Source: Eucalyptus grandis
Lineage: Eukaryota > Streptophyta > Magnoliopsida > Myrtales > Myrtaceae
NCBI RefSeq assembly: GCF_016545825.1
Contig: NC_052616.1
Coordinates: 53,019,716-53,083,715 of the forward strand
Length of the DNA: 64,000 nucleotides
Reading direction: 5' to 3'
Both the position numbers and the translations under genes were made by a program. Positions 10,968-23,314 of this stretch are shown in pieces. The first letter of the stretch is position 1. Every line of letters starts with the position of its first letter. The notes under the pieces were generated by a model, which was not told where the DNA came from, searched no databases, and was given only the letters and a program-made list of their open reading frames with translations.

Positions 10968-12928
10968 TCACCCGAGGGTGGCCATAAAATTAGAATGGTG
11001 GCCTACTTCAAACTTGAATACCGAATCTTGAGCCCTCTCGATTAAGTTCCATTCCTTAATCAATATATGAGCAATTGAAGACTTTCGACTCAAAGCATCG
11101 GCGACTTTATTCGCCTTCCCCGGGTGATATAGAATATCACAATTGTAGTCCTTCAGCAGTTCCATCCATCAGCGCTGTCTCATGTTTAACTCCTTTTGAG
11201 AGAACAAATACTTGAGACTCTGATGGTCCGTGAAGATTTGAAACTTTTCCCCACACAAGTAGTGCCTCCAAATCTTCAATGCAAATATGATGGCTATAAG
11301 TTCTAATTCATGCGTTGGATAGTTCAATTCATGAGGTCTCAACTGGCGGGAAGCGTATGCAACTGCTCTACCATGTTGCATCAACATGCAACCCAATCCT
11401 CTAAAAGACGCGTCACTATAGATCTCGAATCCTCCAGGACCAGATGAAATCATTAGTACTGGTGCGGTAGTTAGCTTTTCCTTTAGCTCTTGAAAACTAC
11501 GCTCGCACTTGTCTGTCATATTAACTTCTCATTTTTCTTCGTGAGCTTTATTAGAGGTGATGCTAATGCTAAGGAACCTTCCACAAACCGTCGGTAATAC
11601 CCTGCTAATCCCATGAAACTTCTAATTTCTGTCACTGTTGTCGGTCTTGGCCACTTGGTTATGGCTTCTATCTTGCTCGGGTCTATGGAGATTCCTTCTC
11701 CGGAAATCACATGACCTAAGAACGCAACACGAGTCAACCAAAACTCGCATTTGCTAAACTTAGCATACAATTGATGCGTCCTTAAAGTTTGGAGCACTAA
11801 TCTCAGATGATTCTCGTGCTCTTCATCACTTCTCGAATAGACTAAGATATCAATGAACACAATCACAAATTGATCTAGGTATTCTTTGAACACTCTGTTC
11901 ATCATATCCATGAATGCATCCGGAGCATTCGTCAATCCGAATGGCATCACTGTGAACTCATAATGGCCATATCGAGTACGAAATGCTGACTTAAGAACAT
12001 CCTCCTTCCTAATTCGCAGCTGATGATATCCTGTCCTCAAGTCGATCTTCGAGAAAATCGACGCCCCTTGTAACTGATCAAACAAGTCATCAATTCTCGG
12101 CAGTGGGTACTTGTTCTTGATCATTACCTGATTGAGTTGCCGATAGTCGATGCACATATGCAACAAACCATCTTTCTTCTTTACAAATAGAACTGGTGCT
12201 CCCCAAGGTGATGCATTAGGGCGAATAAATCCCTTATCCAGTAACTCTTGCATCTGTACCTTCAGTTCTTTCAACTCAGATAACGTCATCTGGTAAGGTG
12301 CCTTTGAAATCGATTCTGTCCCCAGTGCTAGTTCAATTACAAATTCAATCTCCATTTCTGGCGGTAACCCTGGCAATTCCTTTGGAAAGACATTTAGAAT
12401 CTCCTGTACCACTGCAATATCTTCCATTCTCAGCTTGTCAACCGTCGTATCTACAACAGTTGCTAAGTACCCACAGCAACCCTCGTCTAACAAACGAGTT
12501 GCTTCCAGTGACGAGATTAAGGAAATCGAGGGTTCTCCTCGATTCCCGACAAACTCGAAGCTCTTACCCCTTAATAGGTCAAACTGAATCGTTTTACAAC
12601 AACAGTCAATTTTAGCTCATTGATTGGTGAGCCAGTCCATACCAATTATCAAATCAAAATTATACATGGCTTGGACTAACAAGTCAATTTTCCCCACTCG
12701 CTCACTAATCTCTAACTTGCACCCCAAACATCCCAAAGCAGCAATAACTTTATCTTTCAAGGGTGTAAATATGCAAATTGTCGACTCCAACAATATAGGA
12801 CTCAACCCTAGCATCCTAACATATTGCTCGGTAATAAAGGAATGGGTTGCTCCCAAATCAAACAAAGCATAAGCAGGTTGGTCGTTGAGCGAGACCATAC
12901 CTGTGATCACGTCAGGCGCAGCTTCCAC
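10968..12928 (-). pseudogene. Gypsy protease, reverse transcriptase and RNase H, broken
   Basis: Protease: AYALFDLGATHSFITEQYV near 12840, with DLGATH in place of the usual DSGATHSFI, and IIGMDWL near 12625 followed by a stop. Reverse transcriptase (12493-11516): [73 protein letters not shown] and [15 protein letters not shown]. The catalytic box reads VFIDILVYS instead of VFIDDILVYS, so one active-site Asp is missing by a clean 3-base loss. A frameshift near 11516 leads into RNase H ([61 protein letters not shown]). Confidence 0.92.
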
Positions 12929-12959
12929 CTGACCATGTGTGATTGCATAAATCGTGACT

Positions 12960-13792
12960 TGAGCTAGAGGTTTCTACTGTCCTCCTTGCGGCATGTTCTG
13001 AGGGGCATACCCTCTTATCTGTCTCATCGGTGGTGGCGGTGGCAATTGAGGTTGTCCTCTCTGCTTCTTTGGACAATACCTTGCAATGTGGCCCTGCTGG
13101 CCACATTCGTAACATGCTCCTGATCTGGCTGGACACGGAGCTGTCCCGTGTTGTCTTCCACATGAGTGACAAGAATTAACCCTATTAGGTATCGGTCTAT
13201 TGAATCCGCTTCTCTTGAAGGGTGGAGTATTGGGCCTACCTCTAGGCATGGGTCTCTTCCCTTGACGGATATTCTCTCGATGTGAGCTAAACCTCGATCC
13301 AGATGAAGTAGCTTGTTCATTCAATCCTCGTTCTATCATTTGGGCTCGACGATAAACCTCTCTGTAATCTTCCGAGCTTTCTCTTCAGGGTCTTCTATTA
13401 GCTTAGGAGCATACTGTGATAGTTCTGCGAACTTGACCCCATACTGGTCAACTGTCATGCTTCCTTGGTGGAGACGGTGGAGCTCCTCTATCTTTTCTTC
13501 TCGAGCAGTACTCGAAAAGTACTGATCATTAAAGACTCTGAGGAAGATGTCCCACACTTGGACCACACCTTCCGGGAACACTATATCCTTAGCGGATCTC
13601 CACCATAAATTGGCGTTACCTTGAAGTTGGTACACAGCTAGTAACACCTTTTCCTCCTCATTGCACATCAGAAGTGCAAATGCCATCTCCAAATCCTATA
13701 CCCACAGAGACACAGCCTCAGGGTCTCCAGTACAATGAATTTTGACGGATTCATTTTTAAGAACTGATCCACTAATTGGTGAATCGGCCTCC
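12960..13792 (-). pseudogene. Gypsy gag, C-terminal two thirds with zinc knuckles
   Basis: From the insertion point at 13797 the minus strand reads ARRPIHQLVDQFLKMNPSKF, then a one-base shift and a TAG stop. It resumes with the Retrotrans_gag core (LLAVYQLQGNANLWWRSAKD, FNDQYFSSTAREEKIEELH, QYAPKLIEDPEEKARKITER). Another shift near 13337 leads to the nucleocapsid with CHSCGRQHGTAPC and CYECGQQGHIARYC (CX2CX4HX4C), which bind genomic RNA. The matching N-terminal part is at 16844-17259, beyond the LTR inserted between them. Confidence 0.9.
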
Positions 13793-13797
13793 TAGCG

Positions 13798-16700
13798 TGT
13801 GACATCCCGATTTTTCCAATTCTAATTTCAATAAATTTAGACGGGCATTTCGTTGGCACGCATATAGTTCCTTTCCTTGAGTCGGCAACTCATGTGAAAA
13901 CTAGTCTATCCGGTGAAGCCGTTAAGAAATTCTAATATATAAGACTCGAGAATTTGATCAGGAAGCCACATTTCGACCGAGATAATCTGCAAGGGTCATT
14001 ACGGCACAAATAAAAATCGATTATCGGAAATAGGATGGCTCGACAAAGGCATGTGATCAGGTGTGGGTGATTCCACCGGATTGCATAATTCTTGTCGACT
14101 GACACTGGGCCGACTTTTCTATCGATTGGGTACCCTGTGCCCGTATTTGAAACCTTGAGATTACCCCGACAACCGAAAGTTGCCAATGTGTCAAAGATGT
14201 ACATTGTGGCTTGAATTGATCAACCACAAGTCAATTGCACAAAAATTTCTAAAAGCTGCTCGGTAGATTAGAATGCGCTAGTATTGTGCCAAAGTGAAAT
14301 TAACCGTGAAATTAAGATCGAATTCTGAAATTGGAAGTCATGGTGTATCACAAATCTTATTAGGAACATTGGATTAGTTTATGGACTTTAATTTGGGTTC
14401 AATTGGAAAAGAATTGATGATAATTGAAGAAATTGGATTGTATAAGAATTGGACCCCAGCGGAAAATGAAATTGAACCTATTGGACTAAAGTTGTGGAAG
14501 GTTGGAGTGAGTGGATGGTGACATCACAAATGATATCATGGGGGAGGCAAGATGGGCTAGGGTGGTGACAAGTGGAAGGTGAGGATGAGCCCTTGGAAAG
14601 GTGGGATGTCACTTCCCCTTTGTCCCCATCATCTTCCCTATTTGAACTTGGAAGAGAGAGAGAGAGAGAGAGGGAGGGAGTTTGTGCGTGAAGACTAGCC
14701 AGCATCCGAACCCCCTTCGTCCGCCCCTTTGCCCGTTCGATCGTCGCCGCCGCTTGCCGTTCGTCGCTGGAGCTAGCCGTCGCCGCTCGCTTGCGAGGGA
14801 CTGCACGCCATCCCGTGTGCGAGCTGCCTTGTCTCCGTCCGCCGAGCCTCCCACGTCGTCATCTCTCCAAGCCAGCAGCTGCCCGACGTCACCATGCCTC
14901 ACCGAAGCCTCCGTCGCCGTTAGCCGCCGCCCCGAGACCTAGCTGCCTCGCCGGTCTTCCTCCACCCGTTCAGCCGTCGTTCCATCACCCTTCAAGCTCG
15001 GTTAGTTGCTAGAAAAACCAGCAAGACCCAGCCCCTTCCAAGCCCGATTCGATCCCCTATTAGTTCTCATTTGGTGTTGATCGGTGTAGGTTTGTCGTCG
15101 GCGTTGTCGTGCTCTTCGCCGAAGACTCGTCGGAAAGCGATTCCGGTGAGTTTAGCTCACTAAACCTCGATTAGTGGGTTAATCATACCTTAAGTGTGTT
15201 TAGCTTAAGTTGATTGAGGTTAGGTTGTTAGATTAGTTTATTTTGATGTTGATTAGACTAAGTTGTTTAATTAAAGTATAGTATGTTTAGTTTAAGGTTT
15301 AAGTAGGTTTATTTTAAAATAAGCCTTGATGTGACTTAAAGAAATTTATTTATGATTTAAATAAATGTTTCGAAATTGCTGGATTATTTAATAATATTTC
15401 ATATTCCGAAAAATCATTAAAATATTAATTAAAAAAAACTCGAAAAATTATTTTTGACCTTGATTGCTCAGAATTTCGTGCCGATCGTCGCTGTATAGTT
15501 AGAATTTGAAATTTATGAATGATTAATGCAAATTGAGTGTTGATTGTGGAAAATGTGGATTTTATTTAGAAAATCTCAAATGTCGGGTTTGACATCGAAA
15601 TTTGGATTTTTAAAGATTAATATTGCAATTGGAATATGTGAGTGATGTGCAAAGTGCCTTGGGTTGATTATGAGTTATTGTATGGAAATTAAGAGGAATT
15701 GTATTGATCTATTGAGCTGGAATTGCCCCTATATGGGATGCCCCATATAACGGATGCGGGTCGCGGTTGATTCTGAGCCCATGCTCCTTCGGGAACGCCA
15801 TCGATGTACTGACGAAGCCGCGCTCCAAGGGGGGAGGCGATGCCTGGCTATATGTTAGTAGATAGCCGAACTGCGAGTAGGCTATGCCCTTGTGTGGCAG
15901 TGATTGATGATTGGAATGCTTGCTGGGATTGCGAATTAAATGAAATTGATTGTGTTCCAATGATTTAAGTCCCTATTATTACCTATGATTGAGTGATATG
16001 AATTGTACTAATCTGCAGGAAGGCAAGAAGGTGAGGTAAGTCTTCTGTGCTATGTGGCTAGACCACTCTGGGGCGTATTTTCTTTCTAATAGGGGTTTAG
16101 GAGGGGTGAACTTGCTGAGACAATGTCTCATCCCGGTTTGGGGAAAATATTACAGGACCGTAGATGGCGGGACCCCCGGAGAAGAATGGCCTCCTAGTGC
16201 AGATCATCGAGCAGGTGCACAACTTTCCTGATCTTGGGAGCCATTAGGTTTACAAGCTGATCAGGGCTACCGTATGGATCTAGGAGACTGAGGATGTTAG
16301 GGTACCCCATAGGTTTAGGGCTTGGTTCTGTTTTGGGGCCAATGGCTTTAGGATTGGTCCACTCGCCGTGATGGATGCTATTCTGGGTGAGGGTGTAGCT
16401 GACCTTCCTGATGGTAGGGTGGACAACCCTTCGTCTCCGGACCCGAGGCAGTCAAATGTGGAAGATGTGGGATCGTCGAACAGGGCTGATTAGTAGTTAT
16501 AGGACTATCCCTCTTTTTGGTGGGCCGATCCATGTTGCGTAGGCTGACCCATTTTTGGATGCACATAAACTCTGACCCATTTTTGGTGCATATAGTCGCT
16601 GGATCCTGTTGATGTATGTAAGCCCTGGATTGATGATGATAATGATATTTGAAAGTATGGTTGTTTGATTTTTAATTGATTTTCCTACTGTCATATCCCG

Positions 16701-16838
16701 TAAGTTTTTGTCAGGGGTTTCTTAGCACGTTTCGCATGCGCGTAATAATTCAAATGAGGTCGGCGACACTACCTGGGAATGTCGCAATTACATGACCATG
16801 GTGGGTTGTTCACGTGTCTCGGGGTTTGAGGCGTGACA
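13798..16838 (+). mobile_element. Solo-type LTR (Gypsy, Tekay-like) inserted in the gag of the larger element
   Basis: A 3041-bp block from TGTGACATCCCG to GGCGTGACA, flanked by 5-bp duplications TAGCG (13793-13797) and CAGCG (16839-16843), one mismatch. It shares the LTR anatomy of 23315-26501: a GA run and GC-rich central part, the block GATTCCGGTGAGT..CTCACTAA (15150), and GGTGAACTTGCTGAGACAATGTCTCATCCC (about 16107-16136). No internal coding region is present, so it is best read as a solo LTR left by recombination. Proline-rich frames at 14600-15010 are composition artefacts. Excision would rejoin the gag frame exactly. Confidence 0.88.
14656..14683 (+). repeat. (GA)n microsatellite in the inserted LTR
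   Basis: GAGAGAGA for about 20 bp, then GGGAGGGAG. It sits at the same relative place as the (GA)30 at 25545 in the related LTR. Confidence 0.85.
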
Positions 16839-16843
16839 CAGCG

Positions 16844-17259
16844 GCTACAACTCCTGGTAGTATTTCAGTAGGAGAGACGGCAGGTGGAACTGCAGGTGCT
16901 GCGACAGGGGTGGCTTGAGCAGCAGCGGTAGCAATGGCAGTGTTGGCAGTAGCAGCAGCTTCAACAGTGGCAGTAAAGGCAGCAGTTTGATCTCGGGCCT
17001 GTTGTCCCATCATCTCCCGCATAACATCTAGAGCCTGGTTGATTTCGACAGTTCCTTGCTCACCCAGGGCTACTACCCCAATACCAACAGGAGGTGGTGC
17101 TACTCTAGCATCTACAACAGGTTGAATCATTCCACTTGCGCTAGCCTGTGCTGGCGCTTGACCACGGCCTCCTCGAGTACCGACTCTAGTCGGCGCTCTT
17201 CCCCGAGTCACGGCCCTACCGACCCTTTTTGCAGGAGTTCTAGGCTCCTGATCGCTCAT
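16844..17259 (-). pseudogene. Gypsy gag N-terminus
   Basis: An ATG at 17259 (minus) opens MSDQEPRTPAKRVGRAVTRG, a basic Arg/Gly-rich start, then an Ala-rich stretch to ILPGVVAA. There the frame meets the LTR inserted at 13798-16838 (its first bases supply the accidental tail SRLKPRDT and a stop). Across the insertion the reading continues as GVVAA-RRPIHQLVDQF, so this is the first exon-like part of the gag pieces at 12960-13792. Homopolymeric Ala content limits domain assignment. Confidence 0.85.
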
Positions 17260-17718
17260 GGTGTTGCCTTAATTTATTGACACTTGCTTTCAATTGTCGC
17301 GACTCAATCTCACCGCCTTAAAAAAGTCCAAGGTGGGAAAGGTCAAGTTTAGGGGTACTTTGATCACGAGAGTTTCCTCACGAGATCACGAGCTCTCCCA
17401 AGCTTGTACCCCGCGTGACAACGGGTTTATTTATGTGGTCTAATTGTTTAACAACCTAAGAATATACAGGAGTCGCCACTAGCCTCATTCTTTGGGGGTC
17501 GGCTAGAAAACCCAATCGAGGGTCGGGAGAGTTCCCTCGATTCCTACGCAACCAGATACCTAGGTTCGGGAACTGGGTTACGCTAATATTTCTATTAACG
17601 GCCTTTCGGTACCTAAACAGTATGTTGTGTTTTTTTTCTAACATATCCATGCGTTTCTTTTTATATTTTCAGGATTGTTATTTCTAGACTAAGTGGTCAT
17701 GCGTGGTGGATTACTTTC

Positions 17719-17747
17719 ATTCTATTCTATTCTATTCTATTCTATTC
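17719..17747 (+). repeat. (ATTCT)n microsatellite
   Basis: About six perfect pentanucleotide units TCTAT within the Tat-like LTR. Confidence 0.95.
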
Positions 17748-20209
17748 CTAAGAAATGAAAGGAAAATAATCAATGAAATTGAAATTGCAAGACATTAGGT
17801 AGACAATCAAGGAAAGCAGTTAAACTTAATCATGCAATTCTAAAAAATATAAAAGGGAAAACAATTGGGAAAGAAAGAAAACCCGCAACTCGTCAGGTTT
17901 TATACAATGCATGGAACCCGAGACATATGTCGGGAAAACAAATAATATATGACAATGGTCGGAATGGACATCGACCTCCACCCTCTTCACGCTTTATCCA
18001 TGCTCAGGAACTTATTCTAAACCTAGTCCAAGAAACTAATAACTAGGTAAATACAAATGAGAGAAACAAACATCACGTATCAAAACAATCAAAAGCAAGA
18101 CATTTTTTTTTTATTAAAAAGAGTGACTAAAGTCGTAAAGTCTCTAGATCAAATTCTAGGTGATATCCCAAATAAATCTCATAGAGACACTATCATCATA
18201 TCAACACATGAATTTCTAAAAATATTAGAACATGAACTAGTCAGTCTATAATAGAATAGGGCAATATGTAACATAGGCATTCTACAACATATTGAAAGTA
18301 ACTAGACACATCTACTATTTCGTTTCAAGACTAATAGCAACTAGCCACAGAAAAGACAACATTGCAATTCAAGACAAATTCCATATTTCAAAGCTCGATT
18401 TAAAAAGAAAAAGAAAGGCAGGGCAAATGATGACCAAATCGCACATATAATATGTCAATGGAAAGCTTGAGAAGCCTATTACAAATCTCTAGAAGACATT
18501 AATTCCTAATAACATCATTTACCAGCTCATTCTAGTCAAAACAGAACATCAGTAAGTCGAAACAGCAAATCAATCTAAAACTACTGTAGAATTGACAGAT
18601 TTTAAAAGTGTTTTTCAGCGACCAAACGACATCCACTCTGAGCATGTGACATATCACATCGAAGCTCTAGAAGTTTATTTTTTATGTCTAGAAGAGCTCG
18701 AGATCAACAAACCTCATCTAGCACCTCGTTTCAGCTAAAACAGAGAGTGACATATCAAGTATACGAAATTGCAGACTAAGGCAAATCAAGTTCAATCAAC
18801 TTCAATGTTCATCATCAAAAGTCATCAACTCATCACAAATCATGCGAGATCAGCATCATAGGAAAGATTAAAACGAGCCTACTGATCAAGCCAGATACAG
18901 AGTCGAGAGAAAACCCTAGCGGTAGATGACGAATAGAGGAAACTGAGCCTCACACCCCAAGCTCTTCAAAGTGTAGATACTCCGTCTTCTCCTTCCGGTT
19001 CTCTATCGAACCAACGCTCCATGGAGATCAATTCAGCAGCGGCGGAAGAGACTTCACGTCAGTGCACCAGACGAAGAGAGACAAGGAACGAGAGGCGATT
19101 CACGATCTCGGAGCTCGGAGCACGAGTCGAGCCGAGGTGAGCGGCAGTTGATGACGAATAGAAGAGGTCGAATCAGGCTCCATCGCCGCCGTCGCTGCCG
19201 ACGCTGATCGGTTTCGAAACCGGATCCCCTAGCAAGCTCTTCGTTGAATAGAGGAAACACCTTCGATCGCGCACCGATGGAGGAAAACCCTAGCCTTCGA
19301 CGAGAATTCTGAGAGAGAGAGAACGCTCCATCATGAGAGAGTCTTCAAGAGCCAATGCCAGAGAGCGGGAGAAAACAGTTCTACCAAGAGAGAGTGTGGC
19401 ACCCTGAATCCTTTATAGGTCGCCACCAGCGCCAATGTTACACCTTATTACATTTCTCCTTAGAAGAAGCGTTGTAATTCATAGACACATTTAAAAACAA
19501 AAAACAAAACAAAACGGTCCCAGTGCGACTCATTAGCGGAAGCAAATTAAAATATCACCACCTCTCCCCCTACCAACCATGATACAAATACACACCACTA
19601 ATCATCATGATTTTATAGACAAGCCACAACACTTTATTTACATATATTTTCAAGATGAGACTTCTTTTGGGTCGATACATCAAAAGGAAAAGCCAGGACT
19701 CAGCCACGTCCGGCCTAAAACCCCAAAAAGAACCTTCGACCCTCTACATCTCACGTGCACAACCCCCATCATCAGTGTCGGCTAACTATCCAAAAAGATC
19801 CAGCTCCTACTCGTCACGCACGGGCCTCACACCCAATCCGGTGCATCAGGCGGTGGCGGTAGCAAAATCCCTCTCATCACCCCGTCGCAACGAATGTGGA
19901 CGGAGACGAACTCCTAGACAATCGGGCCCCCAGCTAGGCCTATGTCGTACGTGACAAAACAACGCACTCGTATATACGTCAATCTAGGCACAGAAGGACA
20001 GCCGAACTCCTCGCACTCAACCTCGACATCAGATGGTAGACCGTAAAATACACCTCGCGTGATGGCAGGGAGCGGCATGCTGCTAATCTGAAATGTTGGT
20101 CCCCAAAAGGGGTGAGTACAACCACTCAGCAGGTAAAGGAATCCAATAACCACTCAATGCATCATACAAGTCATACATGCATTTCAGGCATTACTTACCT
20201 TGAAGCCAT

Positions 20210-20525
20210 GTGCATATTATCATGCATCATCATCACAATCATAATACATACATGTGTATCATCATGTCATACTCATATAGTCGTCATCATGACATTATTA
20301 TATTACACACACATCATCATCATCATATACATGATATCATCATATCGTACATGTCATCATCATCATATTATACACATGTCGTCATCATCATGACATCATC
20401 ACATCACACATGTCATCATGCCTTATCATATATCATCATCATCATCATCATGCATATCATCATCATGCATGTCATCATGCCATATCATATATCATCACCA
20501 TCATCATCATGCATATCATATATCA
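20210..20525 (-). repeat. (CAT)n-rich simple repeat inside the LTR
   Basis: CATCATCATCAT interspersed with ATACATG and GTCATCATGC variants. It is the counterpart of 1855-2125 and has no coding meaning. Confidence 0.85.
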
Positions 20526-20654
20526 TGGTTTGATTTCCACTTTTAACTTTCAATTTGATCACCACATCATCTTTCCTCGGATCATCAATTTCATCTCATA
20601 TTATACACTCGCATCCCATGCGAGAAAAACCTCCGGCATTTAGCCATTCCAGGC

Positions 20655-20870
20655 CACCGGGCATCCGGCCCTACAACATTCCGAGCATCTCGCGTCCCAA
20701 CTGGCATCACGAGGCATTCCCCTCGGGCAAAGACCTCCGACAGGGCTTCCGGCATTTACACTCCCTGGCTGGGCATCCCGCACCCCAATCCTGGCATCGC
20801 GAGGCATTCCCTTCGGGCAAAGACCTCCGACAGGGCTTCCGGCCCCCCACATTCCGGGCATCCTGAATCT
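20655..20870 (-). repeat. ~105-bp tandem repeat inside the LTR
   Basis: Two clear units containing GAGGCATTCCC(C/T)TCGGGCAAAG and CCGACAGGGCTTCCGGC. It is the counterpart of 1430-1740. Confidence 0.8.
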
Positions 20871-22935
20871 CCTAGGGTCATCCGGCCTTGTATCTCAATA
20901 CAATCCGGGCATCATCATCCACCACAACCATCTCCTCATTTAACATTATACATGTTCACCAATTTCGGTCTTAATTTAGCATGGCATATGATGTGACATC
21001 AAACAAGTCATACTTGACATGGAATTCATACATGTATGTCAATTCAATGTCATGCATACATCAAGACCTCATCATACATGCTACATGGTATAATTATTTA
21101 TGAAATAAATTTAATGGAATTTATGGCCAATAAAATAATCCATTTTTCATGCCCCTTCTTATTTTTTTATTATTTAAATTCCAGCTTGTGCCATTTTAAA
21201 AAATATTAATTTAATATCTATATAATTCTCAAAAATCATAAAAATTAAGGCAAGTGCTAATCAAGACAATAGGATAATGATTTCGTGCAAAATACATGGC
21301 CAAATAGAATTCCACATAATTTCACAATTCACACAAAACAACATGTAATTTTTGGATGAAATCAGAATGCACAGTTTCCGAAGAAATTCGATTAAAATAT
21401 CTATATGACCTCCAAAAATTACGAAATTTTACCGAGTTATAGCCAAGACATTAAATTACATTTTTTTGTGAAGACTTCCAAGTCAGATTCTTTTTAGATT
21501 AATTTCTACAGTCTCACGAAGCTTCTGGATCCATCACCGAAAACGTCCAGTACATGCTTCTCCGAAATACTGAGTTTTCACCTACCTATTCTTCTTCTTT
21601 ACCTCTGAAATTTGGATATGTTCTACATCAAGATATTATCTACAAGTTTTGTGAAGAGATCCAAGTCAAATATCCAGATTATAGTCGACATTTAGGGCCA
21701 TGAAGTCTTGGGTGTCCTGTAATACATCTCCAGAATTACCGTCTTCAAGATCTAGTCGATTTACTAGGCTATACTTGTTCATTTCACTTAAAATTTTATT
21801 ATGTTGTAGTTTAAGATGTCCCCTACAACTTTCATGAAGAAATCGAATAAATATTTTTAGCACAAATCAACATACAACCACAAATCCAACAAGAGGTCAG
21901 TAAAATCGTTCCAGATCTGTGGTCTCTGTAGGATGAGAGTTTAACCCCTCAAATCTCCATCATTTTCCACGAAATTTGAGTATATTGTATTTCAAAATGT
22001 TAGCTACAACTTTCATGAAGAAATAGAAGCCAAAATCGGACTCAAAACATGCATGCAAGCTCACACAACATTCTGACTCGAACTGTTCAAGCGAAAACAG
22101 TCATACCACCCAAGAACAATCCATCCATACTTCGATTTTCCTCACCTAATCACCCAAACTCGACACTATATCAACCATACATGTAACAAAAACACATGCA
22201 AGAGCAGCTAGAGGACTCCCACTTGCCTCTAGATTACACGAACAGTGGCGAACACGGCGGACGGACGGCGAGCGACGGCGACTCCCTCCTCGGCTTCTCC
22301 TCTCTCTCGGCCGCTCTCCCTTTCTCTCGCACAATCTCTCTCTCTCTTTTGGGCGAACAAGCAATCCGGCCACTCTCTCTCCTCTCTCCTTCCCTTTTAT
22401 TCCCTCTAAACCTCATCATTAGTAATCATCACATGCCACTTAAATGGACCAATGCATGGAGGCTCTTCTTGCCACTTGGCAAGACCCATGCATGGGCCGA
22501 CCACCTTCTTCTTGGGCCTCAATGGGCCGGCGACAGCCCTTCCGTGGGCCTCCATTTGGGCCGACCAACTTGGCCTATCTTAGGCCCATCCCTCTTGGGC
22601 CTAAGATCCAAGCTTAATTATCCTAAAATCAACCCTCTTTTTCTTTTTCTTTTTTAATTTCCACATGGCCAAAGTCTTGTGACATTTTTATTTAATTCAT
22701 AAGGTGCATGGCCAAGCATAAATTATCATTATTAATCTATCAAATTTAAAATTTCATAAACACAAGCACAAATCACCTAATCTTAAAAAGAGACTAATGG
22801 CTAAAGCATAAACCATAGGTAATTTCATTACCTAATTAGAGGCTTTAACACACCTTATAGCTTGACTTAGATTTTTGGGATGCCACATAGAGAGTCCGTA
22901 GAAGAGCGGGAAAGAGAGAATCGATCGTGAAAATG

Positions 22936-22950
22936 CCCCCCCCCCCCCCC
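22936..22950 (+). repeat. Poly(C) run
   Basis: About fifteen consecutive C, within the 5' part of the Tat-like LTR. The length may be unreliable in assembly. Confidence 0.9.
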
Positions 22951-23291
22951 GCGCCAAAAAAATGAGCGAGCCTTTATATTTTTTTCAGCATTTTTTCTTT
23001 GTTTTTTCTCTTTTTGTTTTCTTTTTATTTCTTTGTTTTCTTTACATTTTTTTAAATGTTTTCATTCTTTTTCATTCATTTTTTTATATGTTTCTTGCAA
23101 ATGGAATGTTTTAAATGTCGACAAAAATCGGGTGTCAACACCAATTCAACACCGAATTAGAAACAGAGCGATTCAAACAACAAGAAATTCTAGTATCCAG
23201 CTAACACAGACATGCACCGGCATGAACTTAAAGGCCTTTCTTATTACTATCCCAAGACTCATCACTCCTTATCACTCCAATCTTGAACTAA

Positions 23292-23303
23292 GCTCTGATA
23301 CCA
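23292..23303 (-). promoter_or_regulatory. Primer-binding site of the Gypsy element (initiator tRNA-Met type)
   Basis: The minus strand reads TGGTATCAGAGC, the standard plant retrotransposon site for initiator methionine tRNA, 11 bases after the 5' LTR end (CGTGACA at 23315). It fixes element orientation and the inner LTR boundary. Confidence 0.95.
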
Positions 23304-23314
23304 CAAAAAGGGGA

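Larger units (their letters stand above)
19395..22887 (-). mobile_element. Complete 3.5-kb solo-type LTR (same family as 1-2948)
   Basis: Runs from TGTGGCACC (19395) to GATGCCACA (22887), 3493 bp, flanked by GAGAG (19390-19394) and TAGAG (22888-22892), a 5-bp duplication with one mismatch. It is the inverted counterpart of the LTR at 1-2948 and carries the same internal arrays (20210-20525, 20655-20870, 21640-22080). It has no gag or pol. It splits the Tat-like LTR, so it is the youngest insertion of the nest on this side. Confidence 0.88.
17295..23140 (-). mobile_element. Tat/Ogre-like LTR (solo type) in the Gypsy leader, itself interrupted
   Basis: On the minus strand it runs from TGTTGACACCCGATTTTTG (23140) to GAGTCGCGACA (17295), with near-matching 5-bp flanks CCAAT (23141-23145) and TCAAT (17290-17294). 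Without the LTR nested at 19395-22887 it is about 2.35 kb. Near its 3' end it carries the block GGTACCGAAAGG .. GGTTTTCTAGCC .. TAGTGGCGACTCC (17600-17475), which recurs in the LTR at 54189-56014. No coding region is present. The Tat/Ogre name rests on the TGTTGAC terminus and this block, so it is an inference. Confidence 0.75.

Noticed and set aside
14600..15012. Long proline/serine/arginine-rich frames on both strands
   Set aside because: They lie in the GC-rich centre of an inserted LTR, overlap each other on opposite strands, and match no domain.
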